A stretch of 64,000 nucleotides of DNA from Planctomycetota bacterium (GTDB lineage: Bacteria; Planctomycetota; J058): contig JAMLIC010000004.1 in assembly GCA_023954375.1 (NCBI GenBank), positions 186,001-250,000 on the forward strand. Direction: 5' to 3'. The notes beneath the pieces are model-generated. The model saw nothing but the letters and a program-made list of their open reading frames with translations, was not told the origin of the DNA and did not search any database. Below, in pieces: positions 28,815 to 36,624 of the stretch. How positions within the stretch are numbered: the first letter of the stretch is position 1; the number at the start of each line of letters is the position of its first letter. Made by a program: the position numbers and the translations under genes.

Positions 28815-29963
28815 GTGGCCGAGCAGGCGGTGATTCTCGACGCGGTGCGCACGCCCATGGGCAAGAACGGCGGCCAGCTGGCGCAGGTCCGCGGCGACCA
28901 GCTCCTGGCCGAGTGCCTGAACGGCCTCGTCCGGCGAAACGCCCTCGACCCGGCGCAGGTCGACGACGTCGTCGGCGGCTGCGTCACGCAGGTGCAGGAG
29001 CAGGGCGTGTGCGTGATCCGCCAGGCGGTGCTCGCGGCCGGCTGGCCGATCAGCGTGCCGGCCGTGACGCTCAACCGGCTTTGCGGCTCGGGCCAGCAGG
29101 CGGTGGCCTTCGCGGCCATGGAGGTCATGTCGGGCCAGGCCGGGCTGACCGTCGGCTGCGGCCTCGAGAGCATGAGCCGGGTGCCCATGGGCAGCGACGT
29201 GGGGACGTTCAACGAGCGCCTGACCGAGCGCTTCGACATGGTCCCCCAGGGGATCTCGGCCGAGCTGATCGCCGAGCGCTGGGGGATCACGCGCCAGCAG
29301 GTGGACGAGTTCAGCTACGAGAGCCACCGCAAGGCCCTGCACGCGATGCACGAGGGCCGCTTCAAGAACGAGGTCGTGCCCGTCGAGGTGCGCGAGAAGG
29401 GCAAGGTCGTGCGCACCGTCACGCAGGACGAGGGCCCGCGCGCCGACACGACGGCGCAGAAGATCGGCACGCTCAAGCCGGCCTTCAAGCCGGACGGGAT
29501 CATCACCGCCGGCAGCTCGTCGCAGATCACCGACGGCGCGGCGGCCGTGCTGCTCGCGTCCGAGGCGAAGGCGAAGGCCCTGGGCAAGCGGCCGCGGGCG
29601 CGCGTCGTGGCCCACGCGCAGGTGGGCGTCGACCCGACGATGATGCTCACCGGGCCGATCCCCGCCACGCGCAAGGTCCTCGACATGGCGGGGCTGAAGC
29701 TCGAGCAGATCGACCTGTTCGAGGTCAACGAGGCCTTCGCCTCGGTCGTCCTCGCCTGGCAGAAGGAGCTCGGCGTCGACCCGGCGAAGGTCAACGTCAA
29801 CGGCGGCGCGGTCGCGCTCGGCCACCCGCTCGGCGCCAGCGGCGCGCGCCTGGTCACGACGCTGCTCAACGAGCTCGAGCGCCAGCAGCTCCGCTACGGC
29901 CTCGTGACCATGTGCATCGGCCTCGGCATGGGCACGGCGACGATCATCGAGACCTGCAGCTGA
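28815..29963 (+). CDS. Acetyl-CoA acetyltransferase / thiolase
   Basis: 382 residues, the size of class II thiolases. The acyl-accepting Cys90 is in NRLCGSGQQ, followed by NEAFAS, GGAVALGHPLGASGAR with His337 and the second cysteine C367 in CIGLGMG. The enzyme condenses or cleaves acyl-CoAs. GTG at 28815 is preceded by GGAGGA. Its stop codon is the first triplet of the 89-bp repeat. Confidence 0.92.
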   Translation: MAEQAVILDAVRTPMGKNGGQLAQVRGDQLLAECLNGLVRRNALDPAQVDDVVGGCVTQVQEQGVCVIRQAVLAAGWPISVPAVTLNRLCGSGQQAVAFAAMEVMSGQAGLTVGCGLESMSRVPMGSDVGTFNERLTERFDMVPQGISAELIAERWGITRQQVDEFSYESHRKALHAMHEGRFKNEVVPVEVREKGKVVRTVTQDEGPRADTTAQKIGTLKPAFKPDGIITAGSSSQITDGAAAVLLASEAKAKALGKRPRARVVAHAQVGVDPTMMLTGPIPATRKVLDMAGLKLEQIDLFEVNEAFASVVLAWQKELGVDPAKVNVNGGAVALGHPLGASGARLVTTLLNELERQQLRYGLVTMCIGLGMGTATIIETCS

Positions 29964-30049
29964 GTGATGCGCTCGCGAGGGGCGGGCGATCGGCGTGAGC
30001 ACCGGGCCGGCACGACGTGTCCCGCTCCGCCCGTCCCCATCGCTCGCTC
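29961..30049 (+). repeat. 89-bp dispersed intergenic repeat, copy 2
   Basis: Same length and orientation as the copy at 8995-9083, and starts exactly at the thiolase TGA. The first 22 and last 16 bases are identical between copies; the middle carries most differences. It fills most of the 150-bp gap before the RING-like gene. Confidence 0.8.
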
Positions 30050-30113
30050 GGGCCGGCTGCCCTGGCGTCTCTTCACGGTGGACTGATCTCGACGATCCGA
30101 GCTCGAGGGGGCC

Positions 30114-30782
30114 GTGGGCGGGAAGCGATCGAAGAAGCCGGCGGCGCCGGAGCCGGACGCCCTGCGCCGCTCGCACGAGGGGGCGGCGGCCACGCGCGCC
30201 TTCGGGGCAGGCGTGGCCTTCGCCGGCGGCGTGGTCCTGGCGCTCGTGATCGGCGCCGCCCTGCGCCACCCGCTCCCGTTCGTGGCGGCCGTCGCCGCCT
30301 TCTTCATGGGCGTGGGGACGGTGACCGGGATCCTGGCCCGGGGCCGGCTGGCGGCCTGCCGCGCGCTCCTCGACCACGAGCGCTGGGAGCCGGCGATCGT
30401 CGAGCTCAAGCGCCTCCACGGGCGGGGCGGCGTGGGCGACGAGGCGACCTACCTGGTCGCCCTGGCCTACGACCGCCAGGGCGCGCGCACGTTGGCCCTC
30501 GAGAGCTACAAGGCCTACCTGAAGCGGTTCAAGCGCGGCGTGTGGTCGGTCGAGGCGCGCGTGCGCGCGGCCGAGCTCGAGGCGGCGCCGCAGGTGACGA
30601 CCCGCCCGGTCGAGGTCGCCGTGAACTGCCCGTTCTGCAAGGCCGAGGTGGCCGACGACGCGGCGGTCGTGGCGTGCGACGGCTGCGGCACGGCGCACCA
30701 CGCCGGCTGCTACGAGGAGCAGGGCGGCTGCGCGGTCTACGGCTGCCGCTCGACGACCGCGCGGGCGCGCGTCCGGGGCTGA
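30114..30782 (+). CDS. Membrane protein with C-terminal RING-like zinc module
   Basis: 222 residues. Two hydrophobic segments (VAFAGGVVLALVIGAAL, PFVAAVAAFFMGVGTVTGIL) are followed by a TPR-like pair (ALLDHERWEPAIVELKRLH, LALESYKAYLKRF) and a cysteine/histidine module CPFCKAEV...CDGCGTAHHAGCYEEQGGC...YGC. This spacing matches the prokaryotic RING/zinc-ribbon units common in Planctomycetota and Myxococcota; its partner is unknown. GTG at 30114 follows a GAGGGGGCC stretch. Confidence 0.7.
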   Translation: MGGKRSKKPAAPEPDALRRSHEGAAATRAFGAGVAFAGGVVLALVIGAALRHPLPFVAAVAAFFMGVGTVTGILARGRLAACRALLDHERWEPAIVELKRLHGRGGVGDEATYLVALAYDRQGARTLALESYKAYLKRFKRGVWSVEARVRAAELEAAPQVTTRPVEVAVNCPFCKAEVADDAAVVACDGCGTAHHAGCYEEQGGCAVYGCRSTTARARVRG

Positions 30783-30784
30783 CG

Positions 30785-30916
30785 CTACAGGCCGACGCGC
30801 CGCCGCCGCACGTAGCCGATCGCCGGCTGGGCGCGTGACGGCACCTCCCAGTCGACCTCGGAGAGCTGCCGCGCCAGCTCCTCCACGCTCCCGCCGCCCC
30901 GCTCGCTTCGGTCCAT
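30785..30916 (-). CDS. 43-residue small protein
   Basis: ATG at 30916 is preceded by GGAGG at a suitable distance. The product starts MDRSERGGGSVEELARQLSE and ends with a basic IGYVRRRRVGL. It sits in the 53-bp-spaced position after the HD phosphohydrolase start-to-stop direction and 2 bp from the convergent RING-like gene stop. No family is recognised; the strong ribosome site is the main support. Confidence 0.45.
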   Translation of the reverse strand: MDRSERGGGSVEELARQLSEVDWEVPSRAQPAIGYVRRRRVGL

Positions 30917-30969
30917 GGCCCGCCTCCTCCACCTCCCGGATCGGCCGCCGGCGGGGCCCGGCTTGAGCC

Positions 30970-32262
30970 TCAGCCCAGGACGAGCTCGTCGGGCGCGCCG
31001 AGGGCCTCGGCGCAGGCGCGCGAGAGCGCCGCGCGCGCGTCGCGTCGCCGCGACGTGAGCAGCACCTGGAGCTTCCACAGGGCCCGGTGCTTCTCGAGCA
31101 GCTCGTCGACCTCCGGCAGCCGCAGGTCGGCGAGCATGCGCAGGCCGCCGCGCCCGGTGTCGACCAGGATGTCGGCCTCCTTCAGGGACATCTCGGCGCC
31201 CGGGCAGTAGACGATCACGTCGCCCGGGTCGAGGCCGGCCGCGGCCTCGAGCTCGCGCTCGACCCGCTCGCGCTCGGCGCGGTCGTGGTGCAGGCGCCGC
31301 ACGAGGTCGCGCTGGAGGTCGGGGCCGACCCGCCGCGTGAGGAGGAAGGCGCGCTTGGGCAGCCGGCGCCGGCGCAGGTCGTCGAGCAGGCGGACGATCA
31401 CCGGATCCCTGGGGCCGTAGACCCGCTCGAGGTGCAGGAGCAGCCCCTCGTCGCCCAGCCCGAAGAGCTCCGGCAGCTCGAGGCCGAGGGTGACCGCGCG
31501 CTCGACGAGCTTCGACACGAGCGCGCCCGAGGCCACCTTGGCGTGGTGGAAGTAGACCCGCTCCGAGAGCGTGTAGCGCAGCCGCAGGAGGTGGATCACC
31601 TCCGAGAAGGCGTCCTCGCGCGGCAGCCCGCGCTTCTGGAGGCGCAGGACGAGCCGGCCGTCGTCGAGGTCCATGTAGCGGAACACGCGCTCGTCGTAGG
31701 CGCGGCGGATCCCGGTCGCGTGCGCGTCGCGGGCCAGGTAGTCGAGGAGGTCGGCGCTGACCGTGCCGGCGACGACGTCCGAGACGACCGGCGGGCAGGC
31801 CGGGCCGGCGCCGAGCGCGCCGAGGACGAGGTCGGCGAGGCCGCGGCGCCGCAGCGCGTCGCCCAGCGGCGTGTCGCCGAGGAAGGCGCGCGTGCGCTCC
31901 GCGCCGTCGTGGCGGGGGAAGATCCGCCGCTCGTCCTCGAACGTGTGGCCGAACGGCACGTGGCCGACGTCGTGGACCAGCGCCGCGGCCCTCGTCGCCT
32001 GCACGACCTCCGGCGGCAGCGCCCGGCCGGCGCGGGCGAGCGCCTCGAGGATCCGGCCGGCGACGTGGCACGTCCCCAGCACGTGCTCGAAGCGGGTGTG
32101 GTTGGCGCCCGGGTAGACGAGGTGCGCCGTCCCGAGCTGGCGGATCCCGCGCAGGCGCTGCACCTCGGGCGTGTCGAGGGCGTCCACGAGGTAGGGCTCG
32201 AGCTCGATGTCGCCCCACACGGCGTCGCGGACGACCACCGAGCGTCCCGCGTCGTTCGTCAC
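30970..32262 (-). CDS. HD-domain phosphohydrolase (SAMHD1/dNTPase-like)
   Basis: 430 residues. The H...HD...D metal site appears as TRFEHVLGTCHVA, ALVHDVGHVPFGHTFE and SADLLDYLARD, in the arrangement of SAMHD1-like and YwfO-like dNTP triphosphohydrolases; LVYPGANHTRFEH is especially typical. The C-terminal third is helical. Likely a cytosolic nucleotide hydrolase involved in dNTP control or phage defence. GTG at 32262 is an assumed start with a weak leader. It is 18 bp past the fused transporter gene on the same strand. Confidence 0.85.
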   Translation of the reverse strand: MTNDAGRSVVVRDAVWGDIELEPYLVDALDTPEVQRLRGIRQLGTAHLVYPGANHTRFEHVLGTCHVAGRILEALARAGRALPPEVVQATRAAALVHDVGHVPFGHTFEDERRIFPRHDGAERTRAFLGDTPLGDALRRRGLADLVLGALGAGPACPPVVSDVVAGTVSADLLDYLARDAHATGIRRAYDERVFRYMDLDDGRLVLRLQKRGLPREDAFSEVIHLLRLRYTLSERVYFHHAKVASGALVSKLVERAVTLGLELPELFGLGDEGLLLHLERVYGPRDPVIVRLLDDLRRRRLPKRAFLLTRRVGPDLQRDLVRRLHHDRAERERVERELEAAAGLDPGDVIVYCPGAEMSLKEADILVDTGRGGLRMLADLRLPEVDELLEKHRALWKLQVLLTSRRRDARAALSRACAEALGAPDELVLG

Positions 32263-32280
32263 GGGGCCGAGTGTCGCACG

Positions 32281-34029
32281 TCAGCGCGGGATGGAGGCCG
32301 GCGGCCGGGCCGGGTCGCTCTGCTCCCAGGGCCGCTGCTTCTCGAACTCGAAGAACGCGCACACGAAGTGGACGAGGAGGACGAACACCGTCCCCCAGTA
32401 GACGGCGCCCGTGATCCCGCGGCTGACCTCGGCGGTCGAGCGCTTGGGGCGGGTGCCTATGTAGTAGGCGATCCCCGTCACGCCCGCGGCCGACGCGAGG
32501 AGCTTCGTCAGGACCCACGTCCAGCCCTCGCCGAAGAAGCCCAGGCGGAAGGGGGCCAGCTTGGGCCAGTAGGCGTGCGACCAGTAGAAGGGCGTCAGGT
32601 CGGGCTGCGTGACGGTGAACACCGTCAGGCTGGTGAGGGTCGCCGACCAGAAGGCCACGGCGGCGACGACGATCATGCCGAAGAGGCTGGCCCACATGGC
32701 CGCCGTCCCCAGGTAGGCCGCCGGCGGGGCGCCGAGCGAGCGCATGGCCTGGGTCTGGTGGTGGTAGACGCGGTTGCCGAAGTCGGACGCCAGCGCCGCG
32801 CCCGTGCGGCCGGCGACGAGGAGCGTCACGAGCACCGGCACGACGATCCGGTAGAGCGCGAAGCCGAGGTTCGGCAGGATCTCGTCGAGGATCAGCGGCT
32901 CGGTGAGCTCGCGCCGGGGCAGGAACTTGTAGGTGAAGTAGGTGGCGACGAACCCGGCGATCACCCCGGCGATCACGTTGTAGGGCAGCGCGCTGCCGAG
33001 GAACACGATCCGCGCGTAGTGCCCCAGCCAGCGCGCGAACCACCGCGGGCGCGCGCCCCAGGGGACGAGCGCCGCCGGGAGGGCGACGAGGAGCGCGAGC
33101 GCCGCCGCGGGCGTGGCGGCGAGGAGGTCGCCCAGGCCGCCCAGGACGCGCGCGCCGAGCCCGGGCGGCGGGCCGGCGGGCGCCGGCGGCCGCGCCGGCT
33201 CGAGCGGCCCCGCCATGCGCCCGTCGAGCGCCTCCCAGGCGAGCTCGGTCAGGGTCCGGCGCTCGGCGTCGAGGAGGACGACGCGCGTGGCCACCTCGCG
33301 GAAGGGCGGGTAGTCGTGCGTGACGACGACCGAGGTCGCCCGCGCGCTCGCGTCGCGGATGAGCGCGGCCACGGCGCGCGACGCGCGGGGGTCGAGGGCG
33401 CTCGTCGGCTCGTCGAAGAACACGACCTCGGGGTCGCGGGCGAGCGCGCGCGCCACGGCCACCCGCTGGCGCTGGCCGCCCGAGAGCGTCCGCACGCGCG
33501 CCGCCGGGTCGATCCCGTGGTCGCGCAGGAAGGCCAGCGCCCGCTCGGCCGCGTCGGCCGCGCGCGGCGAGGCGGCGTGGTCGCGCGCGAACAGGACGTT
33601 GTCGCGCGCGGTCAGCTCGTCGAGCAGCGCGTGGTCCTGGAACACGATCCCGACCGCGTCGCGCAGCCGCGCCCGCGCCGGGCCCGACGCCCGCAGGACG
33701 TCGACGCCACCCACGCGCACCTGGCCCTCGACCTCGAAGGCGTCGTCGTCGTCGGGGTCGAGGAGCCCCGTGAGCAGCCGCAGGAGGACGCTCTTGCCGG
33801 CCCCCGACGGCCCCACCAGCAGCACGCGCTCGCCCTTGCGGACGACGAGGCTCACGCGCTCGAGCAGCGCGCGCCCGGCCACGCGCACGGTCACGTCGAC
33901 GAGCTCGATGACGGGCGTGGCCTGCTCGGCGGCGGCCGCCGCCGCGCCGTCGGCCGCCGGCGCCGGCGTCGGCGTGGCGCCCTCGGCGGGCGCCCCGCCC
34001 TCCTCCACCGCGGCGCCGCTCCCGCTCAC
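32281..34029 (-). CDS. Fused ABC transporter: MlaF-like ATPase plus MlaE-like permease
   Basis: 582 residues combining two proteins that are normally separate. Residues ~40-260 are an ABC ATPase (GPSGAGKS Walker A, TLSGGQRQRVAVARAL signature, VVFFDEPTSALDP Walker B, VVTHD). After a Pro-rich linker, residues ~300-560 are an MlaE-type permease with GSALPYNVIAGVIAGF, VPVLVTLLVAGRTGAALASDFG and SLGAPPAAYLGTAA. Mla systems move phospholipids or other lipids between the two membranes. GTG at 34029 immediately follows the stop of the upstream gene, indicating tight coupling to its likely substrate-binding partner. Confidence 0.87.
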   Translation of the reverse strand: MSGSGAAVEEGGAPAEGATPTPAPAADGAAAAAAEQATPVIELVDVTVRVAGRALLERVSLVVRKGERVLLVGPSGAGKSVLLRLLTGLLDPDDDDAFEVEGQVRVGGVDVLRASGPARARLRDAVGIVFQDHALLDELTARDNVLFARDHAASPRAADAAERALAFLRDHGIDPAARVRTLSGGQRQRVAVARALARDPEVVFFDEPTSALDPRASRAVAALIRDASARATSVVVTHDYPPFREVATRVVLLDAERRTLTELAWEALDGRMAGPLEPARPPAPAGPPPGLGARVLGGLGDLLAATPAAALALLVALPAALVPWGARPRWFARWLGHYARIVFLGSALPYNVIAGVIAGFVATYFTYKFLPRRELTEPLILDEILPNLGFALYRIVVPVLVTLLVAGRTGAALASDFGNRVYHHQTQAMRSLGAPPAAYLGTAAMWASLFGMIVVAAVAFWSATLTSLTVFTVTQPDLTPFYWSHAYWPKLAPFRLGFFGEGWTWVLTKLLASAAGVTGIAYYIGTRPKRSTAEVSRGITGAVYWGTVFVLLVHFVCAFFEFEKQRPWEQSDPARPPASIPR

Positions 34030-35289
34030 TCAGGGCCCCCGCGGCGCGCTCGCGGTCGGGGCGTCCGGATCGACGAGCTCCACCCAGCGGGCGTCCTTGT
34101 TGAAGACCACGCGCCGCAGCACGCGCGCGAGGTCGGGGTCGAGGCGGCCCGTCTCGGGGTCGATCGTCATGCGCCGGCCGATCCGCTGGAGGCCCGGGTT
34201 GAACAGCTCCTGGAGCCGCCGGAAGCGCGCCTGATGCGCCGGGTCGGCCATGAGCCGGTCGAGGAGCGCCCGCACGTCGAACGGCTTGACGAGCGCGTCC
34301 TCGATCACGCCGCGGACGATCGCCTTGAACCGGGGGTCGTCGGCCAGCCGCCGGGTGGCCGCCCCGAGGGCGGCCCGCACCTCGGGGTCGCGCGCCCCCT
34401 CCTCGACGAGGTCCTCGAGCGCCTTGATCAGCTCGTCCTCGTGCGCCTTGAGGATCGGGATCGCCTTGTTCTCGACGAACTCGTTCCACCACTGGTCCAT
34501 GCGCGTGCGCGACGTGCCGGGGATCCGGTCGACGAACGCGCTCCAGCCGAGCGACCACATGGGCAGCTCGTCCCACAGCTCGCGGCCGATCTCGCGCAGG
34601 ATCGGCTGGGCCTTGACCTTGGCGCTCGGGCCCAGGCGCCGCTTGAGGACCGGCAGGAGGTCGTTCTTGACCATGACCCGGTGCTCGTCGAGGACCTTCT
34701 GGATGGCGTCCCGCCGGGTCTCGAGCGCCGCGCTCAGGTTCTGCTCGAGCACGAGCATGCCGTGGCCGATCGCGTCCTCCGCGAGGGGGCGGAGGAAGGC
34801 CTGCACCTCGCGCTCGTTCTCGGCCAGGAAGGCGCGCGTCTCGTCGACGACGACCCGCCACTTGTGCTCGGGGAGGAGCGTGCGGAGCATCCACTGGCCG
34901 TCGTTGCGGGCCACGGCGTAGGACGCCAGGCGCGCCCCCGCCGGGGCGGTCGCCTCGGGGTCGAGCGCCACGGTCACCGTGAACGGCGTGCCGCTCGTGA
35001 TGACCGCCAGCGGCGCGTACCAGGTCGCGGCGAGGTCGGCCCCGTCCGGGCCGCGCACGCGCACGACGCGGCCGATCACCTGCCGGCGCGCGTCGAGGAG
35101 CGGGTCGCCCAGCGCCAGCGGGCCCTGGAGCTGGCCCTCGACCGTGCGCGGCGACGAGAGCAGCCAGCGCCCGATCCGGTCCGCGGGCCGGGCGACCTCC
35201 GGCCCGTGGGCGCGCGCCGCGGCCACCGCGACCGCCAGGCCGGTGAGCCAGATCGCCCCGCCGAGGAGGATGCGCTGCTTGCGCCGCAT
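34030..35289 (-). CDS. Probable MlaD/MCE-like partner of the fused transporter
   Basis: 419 residues with an N-terminal TM anchor (ILLGGAIWLTGLAVAVAAA) and a mainly periplasmic, charged helical body (FLAENEREVQAFLRPLAED, KAHEDELIKALEDLVEEG). The early beta segment EGQLQGPLALGDPLLDARRQVIGRVVRV resembles the MCE domain of MlaD, but this is not certain. Position, with its stop abutting the transporter start, supports the partnership. TATGAT lies six bases before the ATG at 35289 with no ribosome site, consistent with leaderless initiation. Confidence 0.6.
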   Translation of the reverse strand: MRRKQRILLGGAIWLTGLAVAVAAARAHGPEVARPADRIGRWLLSSPRTVEGQLQGPLALGDPLLDARRQVIGRVVRVRGPDGADLAATWYAPLAVITSGTPFTVTVALDPEATAPAGARLASYAVARNDGQWMLRTLLPEHKWRVVVDETRAFLAENEREVQAFLRPLAEDAIGHGMLVLEQNLSAALETRRDAIQKVLDEHRVMVKNDLLPVLKRRLGPSAKVKAQPILREIGRELWDELPMWSLGWSAFVDRIPGTSRTRMDQWWNEFVENKAIPILKAHEDELIKALEDLVEEGARDPEVRAALGAATRRLADDPRFKAIVRGVIEDALVKPFDVRALLDRLMADPAHQARFRRLQELFNPGLQRIGRRMTIDPETGRLDPDLARVLRRVVFNKDARWVELVDPDAPTASAPRGP

Positions 35290-35320
35290 GACCGGATCAT
35301 AGCGCGCCCCGCGCAGGTGG

Positions 35321-35902
35321 TCAGGGCGGGGGGCGGTCGTCGGGCGCCGCCGCGCCAGGGCTGAAGACCGCGAGCACGGCCGCGCCCGTGGCGCGGAGCG
35401 CCCAGTAGGGGAACAGGAGCCAGCCGAGCCCGGGGAACGCCGAGGCGAACACGACCACGAACCAGCCGACGGCCAGCGCCCGGACCTCGTGCGCCCCGCC
35501 GGCGCCCCCCGACTCGTCGAGGACCCGGGCCCCGATCGCGCGCGCGACCCCGTGCAGGCCGACGAGGACGACCAGCCCCCACAGGGCGACCACCAGCGCG
35601 GCCAGCCCGGGCGCGCGCCCGGCGGCGGCCGCCAGCACGAGGAGCAGGAACGCGGCGTGCGCGGCGCCGAGGAGGAGCGTCTTCCAGCGGTGCGCCTCCG
35701 CCTGCTCCACGAGGCCCGCGCCGCGCCGGGGGGCGAAGGCCAGGACGAGGAGGTGCACGGCCAGGCCGAGCGGGTAGGTGACGACCGCCGCGAGGAAGGG
35801 CCCGACCAGGAGCGCCCCGCCGTCGCGGCCCGGCTCGTCGGCGAGGGCGGGCGCGGCGGAGGCGAGGAGGGCGGCGGCGGCGGCGAGCGCGGCGGGCTTC
35901 AT
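35321..35902 (-). CDS. Membrane protein of unknown function with signal-like start
   Basis: 193 residues. KPAALAAAAALLASAAPALA reads as a cleavable signal, then four hydrophobic segments (LLVGPFLAAVVTYPLGLAVHLLV, LLLGAAHAAFLLLVLAA, LVVALWGLVVLVGL, VRALAVGWFVVVFASAFPGLG). No family is recognised. ATG at 35902 overlaps the stop of the anti-sigma-like gene (ATGA), so the two are coupled. Confidence 0.6.
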   Translation of the reverse strand: MKPAALAAAAALLASAAPALADEPGRDGGALLVGPFLAAVVTYPLGLAVHLLVLAFAPRRGAGLVEQAEAHRWKTLLLGAAHAAFLLLVLAAAAGRAPGLAALVVALWGLVVLVGLHGVARAIGARVLDESGGAGGAHEVRALAVGWFVVVFASAFPGLGWLLFPYWALRATGAAVLAVFSPGAAAPDDRPPP

Positions 35903-36480
35903 CGAGGGCTCCGGCACACCAGGCGGTCGAGGAGCAGGAGCGCGGGCGCGAGCGCCGCGACGACCACGAGCGGCGGGGCGGGGAGGTCGGGCGCGAGGTC
36001 CCCCGGCCCGGGGAGCGGGGGGAGGAGCGCGAGGCCGCCCCCGACGACCGCGACGCTCGCGTCGAGGAGGCCCCGCGCGGCGGCCGCCAGCGCCCCGGGC
36101 GCGGGCACCCCGCCGGCGGCGAGGGCCAGCCCCACGACGGCGGCCGCCGCCGCGGCGACCAGCACGAGCGCCTGGCGCCGCGCCCAGGCGAGGTCGCGCG
36201 CGCGCCGCCTCGCCACGGCCGCGAGGATCGCCCGCGCCAGGTCGGCGGGCGCCGCGGGGGCCGGCTCGGCGGCCAGGAGGGCGTCGAGTCGCGCGTAGGC
36301 GGCGCGGACCGCCTCGCAGGACGCGCAGCCGGCCACGTGGGCGGCGTCCGCGTCGGCGAGGGTCGCCCCCGGGTCCGCCTCCGGGCCCGGAGGCGGGTCG
36401 TGGAGGCGGTCTCCGAGCGCGCGGCAGAGCGCGTCGGGGCGCGGGCTCGGCTCGGCGCGGGCCTGGTCGTCCGGGGTCAC
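35899..36480 (-). CDS. Putative zinc-finger anti-sigma factor
   Basis: 193 residues. An N-terminal HVAGCASCEAV fits the HxxxCxxC zinc motif of ZAS-type anti-sigma factors, followed by an Ala/Arg-rich helix, a TM segment (ALVLVAAAAAAVVGLALAAGG) and a second hydrophobic stretch near the C-terminus. No ECF sigma gene is adjacent, which lowers confidence. The GTG at 36480 lacks a clear ribosome site. Confidence 0.5.
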   Translation of the reverse strand: MTPDDQARAEPSPRPDALCRALGDRLHDPPPGPEADPGATLADADAAHVAGCASCEAVRAAYARLDALLAAEPAPAAPADLARAILAAVARRRARDLAWARRQALVLVAAAAAAVVGLALAAGGVPAPGALAAAARGLLDASVAVVGGGLALLPPLPGPGDLAPDLPAPPLVVVAALAPALLLLDRLVCRSPR

Positions 36481-36624
36481 CGCAACGGCCTACCGCCAGA
36501 GGGGGGGCGGTGGTTTCGTCGGCCCTCCTTGTCGGGGGGGATCAGCTAAGATCACGAGGACGACGCCGCCTGACGGCGACGGGCGCGCGGCGCGCGCCTC
36601 CCGCTGACACCGAGGGTTACAGCC

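Noticed and set aside
31087..35364. 1425-residue plus-strand frame
   Set aside because: Antisense to the HD hydrolase and the Mla-like operon, which have clear motifs.
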